62,923 bases of DNA from Bacillota bacterium (GCA_023391695.1 JAEWAK010000071.1:1-62923); one strand, 5' to 3'. Counted from the first letter of the stretch, positions 26,372 to 35,366 are shown. A program made the numbers and translations. The notes: generated from the letters alone by a model not told the origin.

Positions 26372-27779
26372 ATATCTCTCCAAACTCATCCCGTAATATT
26401 TTAAAACTATTTTTAACCCCTTTGGCCTGCTTATTATAAATCGGATTGACATAGGCAATCACGTGGCCCTCCGTATCATAGACGCCAAAACGCAGCCACC
26501 AGGCTTCCTCCGTATTTTTTAAAGAATACACTATCTGCTCCTGATTATTTTTAAGCAGAATTTCTTTTTCCACTTTACCGTTTCGTATAAAACAGGCCTT
26601 AAGGGGTTTATTTATATTATCGATCCCGATCCGATAAGTAATTTCTTCTTCCCCGCTTTGGATCTGATCTCCCGGTAAATATTTTCCCTCCTGGATGGAT
26701 ATCTCCAGGGTAATATAGCGGGCGGTATAACAGTGGCCCTGCTGTATTCCGTCCAGTACATTCTGTACAGACAGGCCCCTGCAGTACACATAAGTGGCCG
26801 GATCCCCGTATATGGACGGTTCGGCTGAACCCTCATAGAATTCATCTATTTTATTATGGCTGTCACTGCCGCCAATTCCATAAATCCGATAGCCCTTGTT
26901 CCACAAAAAATCCAGGAACGCCGCTGCCTTATCATTCGCTTTGGTAGCTTCCCCATAGGTAGGGTCGCAGATTACTTCAATGGTGTTTAATTTGGATAAA
27001 TCAAACTCATCATAAATAAAGTTCCAGGGCTCCATAAACATATGGTTTAAAGACAGATTACTGCCAAATGAAAAGAGATCCAGGGCTAATTCCAGTATTT
27101 CCTCATAGTTACGGGCCTGGGGCAGATGTTCGTATAATAAAGCCAGATTCCGGACTCCGTGTATGTTAACATGGCCGACAGGCAGGGTTAATTCAAAGGA
27201 AGGTACGGACAGGCAGGGCAAATCGGTAAAACCAAAAGGCATACAATTATGTTCCGTAAAGGCCATAAAATCCATTCCTTGGTTTTTTAATATTTGTGCC
27301 GCCTCCTGTATGGAATTATGGCCGTCCGAGAAAATGGTATGGCCGTGGAAATCCCCTTTATAATACCGGTGGGCCTTTTCTGTTATGGCAGTAAAGGAAA
27401 ACCCGGGCTCCGTAAAATCAGACTGGCAGTATTTCGCATCATAGGTTTTGGTTACATTGGTTTCCAGCTCAAGGCGGATTTCCGCCTTTTGCTGTAATAC
27501 CCCATAAAAAGGAATAATCATAAAGGTATAGGCGCCGCTTTGCAATTCATGGCGGTACCCGTTCCTGGTACATACCGTACCGGAAATGTAAATCTCTTTT
27601 ATAAAATTGTTGAACCCCAGCGTAATTCCTCCGCATAACTGTTTTGCAGGATTATAAAGAAGCACCATAACCCCAAGGTTTTCTTTCAAATCTGCTTTTA
27701 CCCATATACTATTTACCGGTTTGCAAATATCAAATTGGATTAGTTCAATTTTATTCTGGATTTGTACGTCTTTAACCAT
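26349..27779 (-). CDS. PHP-domain phosphoesterase, CehA/McbA type
   Basis: About 476 residues. An N-terminal beta-rich domain (about 1-130) precedes a PHP metal-dependent hydrolase: KGDFHGHTIFSDGHNS (HxH), FTEHN, SLNHM, GIGGSDSHN. A C-terminal beta domain follows. CehA/McbA-like PHP proteins hydrolyse phosphoesters or related bonds; no signal peptide means it acts inside. The start MVKDVQ follows GGAGG at four bases. It lies between the importer's solute-binding gene and a HAD phosphatase, so it may cleave imported phosphodiesters. Confidence 0.82.
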   Translation of the reverse strand: MVKDVQIQNKIELIQFDICKPVNSIWVKADLKENLGVMVLLYNPAKQLCGGITLGFNNFIKEIYISGTVCTRNGYRHELQSGAYTFMIIPFYGVLQQKAEIRLELETNVTKTYDAKYCQSDFTEPGFSFTAITEKAHRYYKGDFHGHTIFSDGHNSIQEAAQILKNQGMDFMAFTEHNCMPFGFTDLPCLSVPSFELTLPVGHVNIHGVRNLALLYEHLPQARNYEEILELALDLFSFGSNLSLNHMFMEPWNFIYDEFDLSKLNTIEVICDPTYGEATKANDKAAAFLDFLWNKGYRIYGIGGSDSHNKIDEFYEGSAEPSIYGDPATYVYCRGLSVQNVLDGIQQGHCYTARYITLEISIQEGKYLPGDQIQSGEEEITYRIGIDNINKPLKACFIRNGKVEKEILLKNNQEQIVYSLKNTEEAWWLRFGVYDTEGHVIAYVNPIYNKQAKGVKNSFKILRDEFGEIYDQRNTV

Positions 27780-27828
27780 TTTACCTCCGTTCCGCACTTC
27801 TCTTTGCACATAGGTACCGGCCGGTTAT

Positions 27829-29268
27829 CTATTTGTTTATCTTGTCCAATTCAATCTGTGCCTTCTTCGCAGCAGCATCCAGAGCTTCTTTTGCCGGAAT
27901 GTTTTCAATCTGAATCTGGTCCACTGCTTCTGATAAGGCTTTTGTGATTGCTCCGCCGGTAGGGTCGAGAAATTCCGGGACTGCATATTCATCAATTTGT
28001 TTTAAGGCAACGTCCGCATCCGGATTGGATTTTAAGTATTCCTGATATTCCGGTAGATCCAGCACGGATTTGCGGACTGCCACATAGCCGGTTCCGATTG
28101 AAAATTTAGCCGTATTTGCCGTGTTAGTGGCATAATTTACGAAATCTGCCGCACCCTTCTTCTGGTCGTCCGAAAGATTTTCTCCCTTGGGGATATAATA
28201 CATCAGACTGCTGAAATAAGGTGCCGGCGGATTATCTTTCCAGCCCGGCTGTACTGCAACCGCAAATTCATTTTTATGCCCTTCACCGACCGCTTTCTTT
28301 ACTGCCTCCAAAGCAATGGCATAATCCCCCGGCGAGCCGGTATATCCAAGTGCCTTGCCGTAAACCCAGTCATCCATGGTTTTATACCAATACTCCCAAC
28401 CCTGTCCGCCGGAATATATCTTCATGGATTTATCGTCATGGATCCAGCTTCTGAACTGGTCTAAAACTTCAACCCAGGCAGGATCGTTAATCAATACGGT
28501 TTTGCCGTCATCGGAAATAAACTTGCCTCCCGCACTTGATACGGCATCCGCCATATTGCCGGAACCCCACATGGGTTCCCAGACATACCCAATACTGTCT
28601 TTATTGGTGTTGATGCCTGTTACTTTATCTTTCATGGCCTCAAGAGACTGCCAGGAACTTAGGTTTTCTTCCCCGTAACCTGCTTCTTTTAACACTGCTG
28701 CATTATAATATAATACCTGTGAAGTTCCATAAGCAGGTGCAAATACCATTTTGCCGTCCCTGGTGGCCGCATCCATAAAACCGCCGACAATATCTGCTTT
28801 GTTATAATCTGCCGGCATATAATCTTCAAAGGTTTCAACCAGACCCTTTTTATAAAAGGTATCCGCGGAACCGCCCGCTACAAGGGCCGGGGTCGTTTTG
28901 GCGGCAAAAGCGGCCTGGAGTTTCTGGTCAATTTCCGAATAACTGCCGATCGTAACAGGTTTGATCACATATTTGCTCTGGGCTGCATTATACTCATCTA
29001 TAATGCCGAGTAAAGTATCTCCAAGGGTTCCGCCTAAAGCATGCCAGAATTCAATTTCAACCGGGGCTGCCGTGGTGTCCGTACCGCTGCCACCTTCACT
29101 GTCTGTTGCTGCTTCCGCCGAAGGTTCTCCGGCTGTTTCCGTTGTCTTCTGGCCTGCAATATTACCCGTATTACTTCCTGCCGCCGTATCCTGCTTTGCA
29201 CTGCATCCGGCAAGGGCAGATATCATCAGCATTCCGGCAATTAAAAGGCTAATTCCTCTTTTCTTCAT
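27829..29268 (-). CDS. ABC importer solute-binding lipoprotein (UgpB-like)
   Basis: About 479 residues. The signal peptide MKKRGISLLIAGMLMISALAGC (split: MKKRGISLLIAG, then ISALAGC) ends in a lipobox. The mature part starts with a Thr/Ala/Glu-rich linker, then IEFWHALGG, the usual start of extracellular sugar-binding family 1 proteins; similarity in layout is to UgpB. The ligand may be glycerol-3-phosphate, a glycerophosphodiester or an oligosaccharide. GGAGG precedes the chosen ATG. The gene follows its two permease genes; no ATPase gene is present, as usual where a shared MsmK-type ATPase is used. Confidence 0.88.
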   Translation of the reverse strand: MKKRGISLLIAGMLMISALAGCSAKQDTAAGSNTGNIAGQKTTETAGEPSAEAATDSEGGSGTDTTAAPVEIEFWHALGGTLGDTLLGIIDEYNAAQSKYVIKPVTIGSYSEIDQKLQAAFAAKTTPALVAGGSADTFYKKGLVETFEDYMPADYNKADIVGGFMDAATRDGKMVFAPAYGTSQVLYYNAAVLKEAGYGEENLSSWQSLEAMKDKVTGINTNKDSIGYVWEPMWGSGNMADAVSSAGGKFISDDGKTVLINDPAWVEVLDQFRSWIHDDKSMKIYSGGQGWEYWYKTMDDWVYGKALGYTGSPGDYAIALEAVKKAVGEGHKNEFAVAVQPGWKDNPPAPYFSSLMYYIPKGENLSDDQKKGAADFVNYATNTANTAKFSIGTGYVAVRKSVLDLPEYQEYLKSNPDADVALKQIDEYAVPEFLDPTGGAITKALSEAVDQIQIENIPAKEALDAAAKKAQIELDKINK

Positions 29269-29441
29269 TACATGTCCTCCTTTTTTTGTACCAGGCGGAT
29301 ATTTATCACTCCGCTGTTTTTCCTTGTAAAAAATTCCTTGTAAAGAATTTTTTGTAAAAATAGTAAGCAGTAACTCTTCCAACCATTATTATTTATGGCA
29401 GTTTCGTGTTGCATATCGAACCGGTATACATTTGAAGTTAA

Positions 29442-30275
29442 TTAGAATTTAACTCCGCTGTCTTGTGAAATGGCAGCCATAAGCCATTTCTGGGCAACCA
29501 CCAGGATTATGATAACCGGCAGGATCGTAACGGTACTTGCAAGCATAATCTGGGACCAGTTCATCCCATATGCCCCTTCCTGTATAAAAAATTGTCTTAA
29601 GCCTTGGGAAATAAGATATTTCTCCTGGCTTTTCAGCATAATGCTTGGCCACATATAACTGTTGTACAGCTGTATAAATGTCAATAAGCCTACGGAACAG
29701 AATGCTGTTTTATTCAAAGGCAGTATTACGTGGCGCAATACCGACCAATGATTCGCTCCGTCAATTTTTGCAGCCTCTACGAAATCCGTACTTGTTTTCA
29801 TAAAGGACTGTCTGAAATAAAATACCGCAAATACATTGGCAAGATAAGAAAGTATAAGACCGGATAATTTATCCAGCATATGGATCTTTGCCAGGATCAC
29901 ATAGGCCGGCACATAGGTTACCGCTCCCGGCAGCATATAGGTGATTAAAACAATAACGAAAATCCGGTCCATGTTTTTGCTTTTTAAAAATACCACGGCA
30001 TAGGCAAACATACCGCTTACCAGCAATATAAAAAAGGTACCGGCAATCCCTACAAAAAAGCTGTTTCCAAGGTAACCGTACAGATTGATAGCTTTTAAGC
30101 CGTCCGCCAGCTCCGATAAATTTATCTGTTTGGGAAACAGCCGGTAGGGGGTCTGCCATATTTCATTGTTTGATTTAAAGGCACCAAAAACCATCCAGAG
30201 AAACGGAAATACAAACAGAAAGGATATAATACACAAAAACAGGTATTTAATTCCCAATAATAATTTTTTTTTCAT
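29442..30275 (-). CDS. ABC sugar importer permease (UgpE/MalG-like)
   Basis: 277 residues with six membrane segments. The EAA loop ..EAAKIDGANHWSVLRHVILPL lies near residue 190 (EAA---G pattern). It pairs with the upstream permease to form the channel. Translation starts about 10 bases after AGATGGGAG, the end of the two-hairpin element C1, which lies between the two permease genes. Confidence 0.9.
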   Translation of the reverse strand: MKKKLLLGIKYLFLCIISFLFVFPFLWMVFGAFKSNNEIWQTPYRLFPKQINLSELADGLKAINLYGYLGNSFFVGIAGTFFILLVSGMFAYAVVFLKSKNMDRIFVIVLITYMLPGAVTYVPAYVILAKIHMLDKLSGLILSYLANVFAVFYFRQSFMKTSTDFVEAAKIDGANHWSVLRHVILPLNKTAFCSVGLLTFIQLYNSYMWPSIMLKSQEKYLISQGLRQFFIQEGAYGMNWSQIMLASTVTILPVIIILVVAQKWLMAAISQDSGVKF

Positions 30276-30285
30276 GCTATTTCGG

Positions 30286-30386
30286 CTCCCATCTGCCTGC
30301 TTTAGCAGGCATTCTAATCAGGGGGTGTGAAATGCTTCTCTTTCACATTGCTCCCGTCCGCCTGCTTTAGCAGGCATTTTAATCAT
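30286..30386 (-). promoter_or_regulatory. Two-hairpin Shine-Dalgarno element, copies C1 and C2
   Basis: Minus strand, C2 first: ATGATTAAAAT, hairpin GCCTGC-TAAA-GCAGGC, GGACGGGAG. Then C1: hairpin 1 TGTGAAA / TTTCACA (loop GAGAAGCA), CCCCCTGATT, hairpin GCCTGC-TAAA-GCAGGC, AGATGGGAG. Both stems differ from those of copies A and B yet pair fully, while linker and end are kept. C1 provides the ribosome site of the second permease; C2 begins at the stop codon of the first. Confidence 0.65.
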
Positions 30387-31248
30387 AATGAACCCACTTG
30401 CTGCTTATTTTGTTGCTTAATAAAGACAAAACAATAATTAAGACCAGAATGATCATTGCAACTGCATTGGCCGGGCCCATCTGAAAATTCTCAAAGGATT
30501 TTTCATAATATAAATATAACAGAGTGGTGGTACTGCCGCCCGGCCCTCCCTGGGTCATAATCTGAATCTGGTCATATACCTGTATTGCCTGGATCAGGTT
30601 AACAACAAATAAGAAAAACGTAGTGGGTGATATAAAAGGCAGGGTAATATGAAGTAATTTCCTGCCGTATGCCGCACCGTCAATATCTGCCGCCTCATAG
30701 ATACTTTTCGGAACCTGGGACAGGGCACCTATATAAAAAAGAAAAGTCCATCCCACCGATTTCCAGATAGTAAATATAATGACGGAAAGCATGGCTGTAT
30801 CCCGGCTTTGCAGCCATTGCAGGGAACCCATCCCCAGGAGATCCAGAAAATGATTGGCAAACCCCCTCTCCGGTTCATAGATCCAGGACCACACCATGGA
30901 AACGGCTACCGCAGGAGTAATCCAGGGGCTGAATATAATACTGCGGAAAAATTTACTGCCAGGGAACTCTTTCTCAAAAAGAAGCGCCAGTAAAAAACCA
31001 AAAACAATGGTAGGTATAATAGTTCCAATGGCAAAGGTAAATGTATTGAAAAGTGCTTTCTGAAAATCCGGATCAATAAATATACTTTGATAATTCGTAA
31101 CGCCTACGAAATTAATTTCCGGTGATATGTAGTCCCAATCCGTAAAACTGATAGCAAAAGCAATCAGCAGCGGTAAAATCCAAAAAAGCAGCAGGGGTAT
31201 AAGAAATGGCAGACTGAAACCAATTCTGGCAGCAGTGTTCTTTTTCAT
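30379..31248 (-). CDS. ABC sugar importer permease (UgpA/MalF-like)
   Basis: 289 residues with six membrane segments. The EAA loop SIYEAADIDGAAYGRKLLHI lies near residue 185. It starts with LPFLIPLLLFWILPLLIAF, typical of UgpA-like permeases. AAGGAG precedes the ATG. First gene of the importer set; a DeoR regulator lies 146 bases upstream on the same strand. Confidence 0.9.
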   Translation of the reverse strand: MKKNTAARIGFSLPFLIPLLLFWILPLLIAFAISFTDWDYISPEINFVGVTNYQSIFIDPDFQKALFNTFTFAIGTIIPTIVFGFLLALLFEKEFPGSKFFRSIIFSPWITPAVAVSMVWSWIYEPERGFANHFLDLLGMGSLQWLQSRDTAMLSVIIFTIWKSVGWTFLFYIGALSQVPKSIYEAADIDGAAYGRKLLHITLPFISPTTFFLFVVNLIQAIQVYDQIQIMTQGGPGGSTTTLLYLYYEKSFENFQMGPANAVAMIILVLIIVLSLLSNKISSKWVHYD

Positions 31249-31393
31249 TTATCTGACTCCTTTCATCCTTATGTTTTTATATTAACATAGAAAACAAAAA
31301 AATAGCATAAAATCAATGTAAAGAATTAGTTAACCTTTCTTTAAATTTGTTTTTATGCTATCTTTTCTTTGTTTATAATTATATAGCCAAATT

Positions 31394-32191
31394 TTATACG
31401 GTATAAAACGGTATGTGTTTTTGTTTCAATAAATTTAACCAGTTCTCCTTTACCGGCTGATTGGTTATGAAACAGTCGATATCCTCCAGCCCCATGACTT
31501 TATAGGTAGCCCTGAGGTCAAATTTACTGTCATCTGCCAGCAGAATTTTATTCCTGGCATTTTTTAAAACGGTTTTTATGGTAGAATAGGCCTGATAATC
31601 CACATTGGTCCCTCCCAGTTCCATATCCAGGGCATCCACGGAGAAAATCAGATGATCATAGGAAAGTTCCGGTACGGTCTGCTCTAAGAATGCACCGTAG
31701 GTCATCCTGATATTTGCTTCCACTTCCCCGCCGATAAAGATAAACCGGTGCCCCTGTTCCTTGAACATTTTCTCATACCCGTCCAAAATATAACAGATTA
31801 AAAACCCGACGGAATTCGTAACGACGGTAAGTCCCCGCTTCTGGTTCAGATAATTCAACAGGTAAATCACCGTGGACCCGGAGTCAATATAGATACAATC
31901 CCCGTCGGAAATAAAATCCATGGCCCGATAGCACAGTTTCTTTTTTTCTTCCATATTGATAACCTGACGTTCATGGAAAAAATAATGTTTATTGTACTTT
32001 TTATCCTCTTTCTTCTGCAGCCCTCCGTGAGTCCGGATAAATCCCTGCTGCTTCGCCAGAAAATCAAAATCCCCCCGAATCGTCTCCATGGTAACGCCGA
32101 ACAGCCTGGCCATATCGGTTACCGTTACTTCCTCTTCGCTTTGCACTAATCTTAAGATTTCAAGCCTGCGTTTATCAACTTTTGTACTCAT
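31394..32191 (-). CDS. DeoR family transcription regulator
   Basis: 265 residues. The N-terminal DeoR helix-turn-helix (VTVTDMARLFGVTMETIRGDF) is followed by the sensor domain with DSGSTVIYLLNYL and KILLADDSKFD, the phosphorylated-sugar-binding pattern of the family. It probably represses the UgpBAE-like importer and PHP/HAD genes until a phosphorylated intermediate accumulates. GAGGAAA precedes the ATG. Confidence 0.88.
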   Translation of the reverse strand: MSTKVDKRRLEILRLVQSEEEVTVTDMARLFGVTMETIRGDFDFLAKQQGFIRTHGGLQKKEDKKYNKHYFFHERQVINMEEKKKLCYRAMDFISDGDCIYIDSGSTVIYLLNYLNQKRGLTVVTNSVGFLICYILDGYEKMFKEQGHRFIFIGGEVEANIRMTYGAFLEQTVPELSYDHLIFSVDALDMELGGTNVDYQAYSTIKTVLKNARNKILLADDSKFDLRATYKVMGLEDIDCFITNQPVKENWLNLLKQKHIPFYTV

Positions 32192-32702
32192 ATACTTTCC
32201 TCAATTTATTTTTTTGGTTTAATGTAAAAAATAAAAAATTATTATTCACACATATTTTTGGGCAGTACCGCATTTACAAGCAGAAGCGGCATGCAACGGG
32301 AGTTTAACATCCTGATTACCTGTTGGTCCTAGTGTGGAAATAAATTTATATATATATGGATTACTTAAGCTTACCTTCTCATATGCCATGGCATTTGTCA
32401 ATATACTGCAGAATTTTTTACAATTGTGCAGCATAAACTCAAGAGGGATTGTTACCCCAAAAATCCAATTTGGACTATTGAATGAATATCAATATATATT
32501 CATAATTTAGGCTTTTATGGACTATCTGGGTGACAATCATGAAGGAATTATCCCTAAGTTGCCACTGGCCTTGAATACTTTTCTTCCATACGTTTATCCT
32601 GACAATTATGCTGAATAAGTGGCAGATAACTCCATATTATGTTATAGTAACTTTATATTTACGGATAATTCAGCCACAGGCTGATATCGGAAAAGAGGTA
32701 AA
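32192..32702. other. Intergenic stretch with hairpin repeats
   Basis: Holds ATTGAATGAATAT..ATATTCATAA near 32478-32513, which matches the core of the palindrome at 36156-36250. A second loose palindrome GTTGCCACT..AGTGGCAGATAAC spans about 32558-32630. No gene was recognised. Confidence 0.45.
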
Positions 32703-33017
32703 ATGAACTTTCAGGGATTCATTATTGGAATTATTACTTTTCTTATTATAGGAGCCTTTCATCCTATCGTAATAAAATGTGAATATTACTTTGGCAAAAA
32801 AATCTGGCCTGTGTTTCTGGTGGCCGGAATCTTGGGAATTTTATTATCCCTTTTTTTAAATTCCCTGCTCTTATCCTGTGTCGCAGGAGTTTTCGGTTTT
32901 TCATCCCTTTGGGCTATTCATGAAATCATAGAACAGGAGGAACGGGTCAAAAAAGGCTGGTTTCCCAAAAAACCGGACAAAAAGGACAGTAAGGAAAAAA
33001 CTTCCCTAAATAACTAA
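32703..33017 (+). CDS. DUF4491 family small membrane protein
   Basis: 104 residues. Three hydrophobic segments (about 4-25, 36-52, 55-70) are followed by a charged tail with EQEERVKKGWFPKKP. The opening FQGFIIGIITFLIIGAFHP and ending IEQEERVKKGWFP are typical of DUF4491 proteins. Function unknown. AAAGAGGTAAA precedes the ATG. It stands alone. Confidence 0.75.
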   Translation: MNFQGFIIGIITFLIIGAFHPIVIKCEYYFGKKIWPVFLVAGILGILLSLFLNSLLLSCVAGVFGFSSLWAIHEIIEQEERVKKGWFPKKPDKKDSKEKTSLNN

Positions 33018-33031
33018 ATTATAAATTAAAG

Positions 33032-33133
33032 AGGGCTATTGCAAATAGCCTCAGCAAATCCTGACGAAAGGATGTCAAAGCGGATATTCGTATTCCGCTT
33101 TGCTACATGCTTATAACCTATTTGCAATGCCCC
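33032..33133. repeat. Palindromic element enclosing the CAAAGCGGATATTC repeat (copy 2 at 33076-33120)
   Basis: GGGCTATTGCAAATAG and CTATTTGCAATGCCC are inverted ends with one mismatch. Inside is CAAAGCGGATATTCGTATTC, CGCTTTG, CTACATGCTTATAAC, the clearest copy of the dispersed unit. Confidence 0.6.
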
Positions 33134-33283
33134 AGTTAATAAAATCCGGCAGCTCTTTTTCTGCCTCAATCACCTTTTACCGGAGGAATAGATACCCGTC
33201 AGGTAGGTTTCTTATATTCCAGGTATTCCTCACCAAATACGCTGGGAGAAAACTTTCCTCCCGTAAAATCTGTAAATGAAGTA

Positions 33284-34150
33284 TTATTTATCCTGCAATG
33301 ACTGTGCATTATCCGGCAGGTTGTGAATACGGCGTATGTATTCCGATACGTTTAAGTCATCCTGCAACGGGTATACATATCCCAATTTACCGGACAGATC
33401 CTGTCCCAGTTTTCTGATAAAACTTCCGGCCTTCAGCAGTTTCTCCCATTGCTCCTTATAATCCGCACGGGAATATAAGGATATAAATTCTTCATATAAT
33501 TCTTCCGGCAGGAACCGCCGGAACCATTTGCCGGCCTTACCCACATTTAATTTCCAGTCTTTTTCTATGGCCGCATGCCAGCTCAGCAGCTTTCTTAAGC
33601 TATTCATAAAATACACATCATACAACTGTTTCACCAGGGGCATTTCCTTCCGCCAAAGTTCTTTGGCAATATAGCCCTGCAGCCACCAGAGTTCATTTAA
33701 GGTCTTATTCCATTCCGTTTCAGTCGGGCACTGGGTATAATAAGCACGTTCTCCCGGTACCGGTAAATCCCTGACCAAATTATGCTTATCCAGTAAAACC
33801 AAACTTAAGGAATCTTCCGCCAATTCCTTCCCTATCTCCTTTTTATCCTGGAAACTTAAATCAATCCGTACAGTGTCCTTATATTGCAGCAGGAAGATAA
33901 AAGAACCGTCCTCGAAATTATTCTGCTGATACATTATAATGTCCCCAAACCGTAAAGTCCAGGACCGGTCCGCTTTATACCGGTAAGCATCGGATAAATC
34001 CTTTACATAAACCCTGACATCATAGTCCTGCATAAAGTCCTTCGGAGCATTGGGATTTACCCTGGAACCGTTTAAAACGGCAATTTCGATATTGTGGTCC
34101 TCTTTTACTAATTGCAGTATTTTTTCCAGAACTTTTTCTTCATTTCTCAT
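33284..34150 (-). CDS. Aminoglycoside 6-adenylyltransferase (ANT(6)) family protein
   Basis: 288 residues. The nucleotidyltransferase motif is NGSRVNPNAPKDFMQDYDV near residue 27 (GSR, then DYDV metal-binding Asp pair). Sections RTDLSFQ-like (VRIDLSFQ), LPVPGERAYYTQCPTE and WWLQGYIAKELWR match ANT(6)/AadK proteins. It would adenylylate streptomycin at O-6; chromosomal homologues in Clostridia are common and may not confer resistance. A leader peptide and an anti-Shine-Dalgarno sequence upstream suggest translational control. Confidence 0.85.
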   Translation of the reverse strand: MRNEEKVLEKILQLVKEDHNIEIAVLNGSRVNPNAPKDFMQDYDVRVYVKDLSDAYRYKADRSWTLRFGDIIMYQQNNFEDGSFIFLLQYKDTVRIDLSFQDKKEIGKELAEDSLSLVLLDKHNLVRDLPVPGERAYYTQCPTETEWNKTLNELWWLQGYIAKELWRKEMPLVKQLYDVYFMNSLRKLLSWHAAIEKDWKLNVGKAGKWFRRFLPEELYEEFISLYSRADYKEQWEKLLKAGSFIRKLGQDLSGKLGYVYPLQDDLNVSEYIRRIHNLPDNAQSLQDK

Positions 34151-34156
34151 AATATT

Positions 34157-34204
34157 ACCTCCATATGATTAACTTCGTCTGTTTTTTCAAATCGGTCAGG
34201 AGGT
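34157..34204 (-). promoter_or_regulatory. Possible Shine-Dalgarno sequestering pair before the ANT(6) gene
   Basis: ACCTCC (34199-34204, minus strand) can pair with GGAGGT (34157-34162), the gene's own ribosome site. The first lies just after a short leader ORF, the arrangement seen in translational attenuation of resistance genes. The loop is 36 bases, so stability is uncertain. Confidence 0.35.
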
Positions 34205-34236
34205 GCCCTTGCTTTCGGGTAAAGATAATAATAAGG

Positions 34237-34263
34237 TTACAATTTATTTAATTCTTTTTTCAT
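34237..34263 (-). CDS. Possible leader peptide of the ANT(6) gene
   Basis: Eight codons, MKKELNKL, with AAAGGAG before the ATG, about 90 bases upstream of the ANT(6) start. The strong ribosome site is the main support. Confidence 0.4.
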   Translation of the reverse strand: MKKELNKL

Positions 34264-34513
34264 GATAATTCTCCTTTCTAACCAAAGCGTTTTTTCGCAT
34301 TCCGCATACCTCTTTATCACGAATGGCCTGACTTATACTTTTTACAGTATTGTACCACAAACAGGGAAAACAATAAAGTGCCCTCTGCCTGCAAAAATTA
34401 AATCTGCAAACTAATAAGCACCTGCTGCAATCCTCCTAAGCGCAGCAGGGACCGGCCGCTTTCAGAACAGGTAATTTATATTGTCTGTAAAAGAGGTTGT
34501 TTCATCCGGTACC

Positions 34514-35224
34514 TCAATTAATGTGAAAATGTGCAAGCATATCCTGAAGCTTTTTTACCGGAAAAATATTGCCATGAGCCGGCGCGATTATTTTTGCACC
34601 CGCAGAAATCAGTTTTTGAATGCTTTCATAGGTTTGTTTTAGATTGTTGTAATAAATGGGGCGGTAGTGTGTACCTGTGAATTTTAGATAATTCATGGCT
34701 GCATCGCCAACAAAAGCCGTACCGTCATCACATAAAATGCTCATGGAATCAACGGAATGTCCGGGTGTATACAGAATATCGGCGTTTATGCCAAGACTGC
34801 GTAAAACCTGACTATCATCACCGTTTATAATTCTATCAGCATCATTAATCAGCACCGGAGGATACTTGAAGCTTTTATGAACTAGTTCAAAAATAGAAAA
34901 CAAATGACGCATGCGTTGGGTTATAAAATATCCTTCTTCCTCGCCGCTGTCCCCTTGTGCAAGAAGCGGAACAGAATTTTTCTGCACAATCAGCGGGATA
35001 TTGAATTCATATTTCAGCTTATTAGCAAAACCGGAATGATCGTCGTGATAATGTGTAAGGAGCAAATACTTGATCTGATCGAATGATACTCCTTCCTTAT
35101 TCAGTATTTTTCTAAATTTTTCATAATCCGTTTTATAACCGGTGTCAATCAGCAGATAACCGTTTGAGCACGGAAGCAGATAGACCTTGGTAATACCAAG
35201 GTTTAAGCGAATATAATTCTTCAT
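34514..35224 (-). CDS. MBL-fold metallo-hydrolase
   Basis: 236 residues. The metal motif is THYHDDHSG near residue 58, with later ligands in TPGHSVDSMS, FVGDAAMNYL and APAHGN, so a complete two-metal site. The family includes lactonases, glyoxalase II and others; the substrate is unknown. It is divergent from a TetR regulator with a shared palindromic operator, so it is probably the repressed target. Confidence 0.85.
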   Translation of the reverse strand: MKNYIRLNLGITKVYLLPCSNGYLLIDTGYKTDYEKFRKILNKEGVSFDQIKYLLLTHYHDDHSGFANKLKYEFNIPLIVQKNSVPLLAQGDSGEEEGYFITQRMRHLFSIFELVHKSFKYPPVLINDADRIINGDDSQVLRSLGINADILYTPGHSVDSMSILCDDGTAFVGDAAMNYLKFTGTHYRPIYYNNLKQTYESIQKLISAGAKIIAPAHGNIFPVKKLQDMLAHFHIN

Positions 35225-35287
35225 AAGAAATCCTCCATTCTAAATGCGAGTCATAGCTCTTGTTTCAAGAATAATACAACCAAATCA

Positions 35288-35331
35288 TTTTGTCAACAAA
35301 TATGAGCTACAGCTTTTGTTTGTTGACAAAA
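35288..35331. promoter_or_regulatory. Shared TetR operator in a divergent promoter
   Basis: TTTTGTCAACAAA (35288-35300) and TTTGTTGACAAAA (35319-35331) are exact inverted copies. Each contains the -35 TTGACA box of one divergent promoter: minus TTGACA with TATTCT 17 bases on, plus TTGACA (35323-35328) with TAGTAT (35346-35351). A bound dimer would block both genes. Confidence 0.7.
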
Positions 35332-35366
35332 GCTGCTGATTATTGTAGTATGAAAAAAACGAAACG

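Noticed and set aside
32246..32434. 62-codon minus-strand ORF upstream of the DeoR gene
   Set aside because: No ribosome site; composition looks random.
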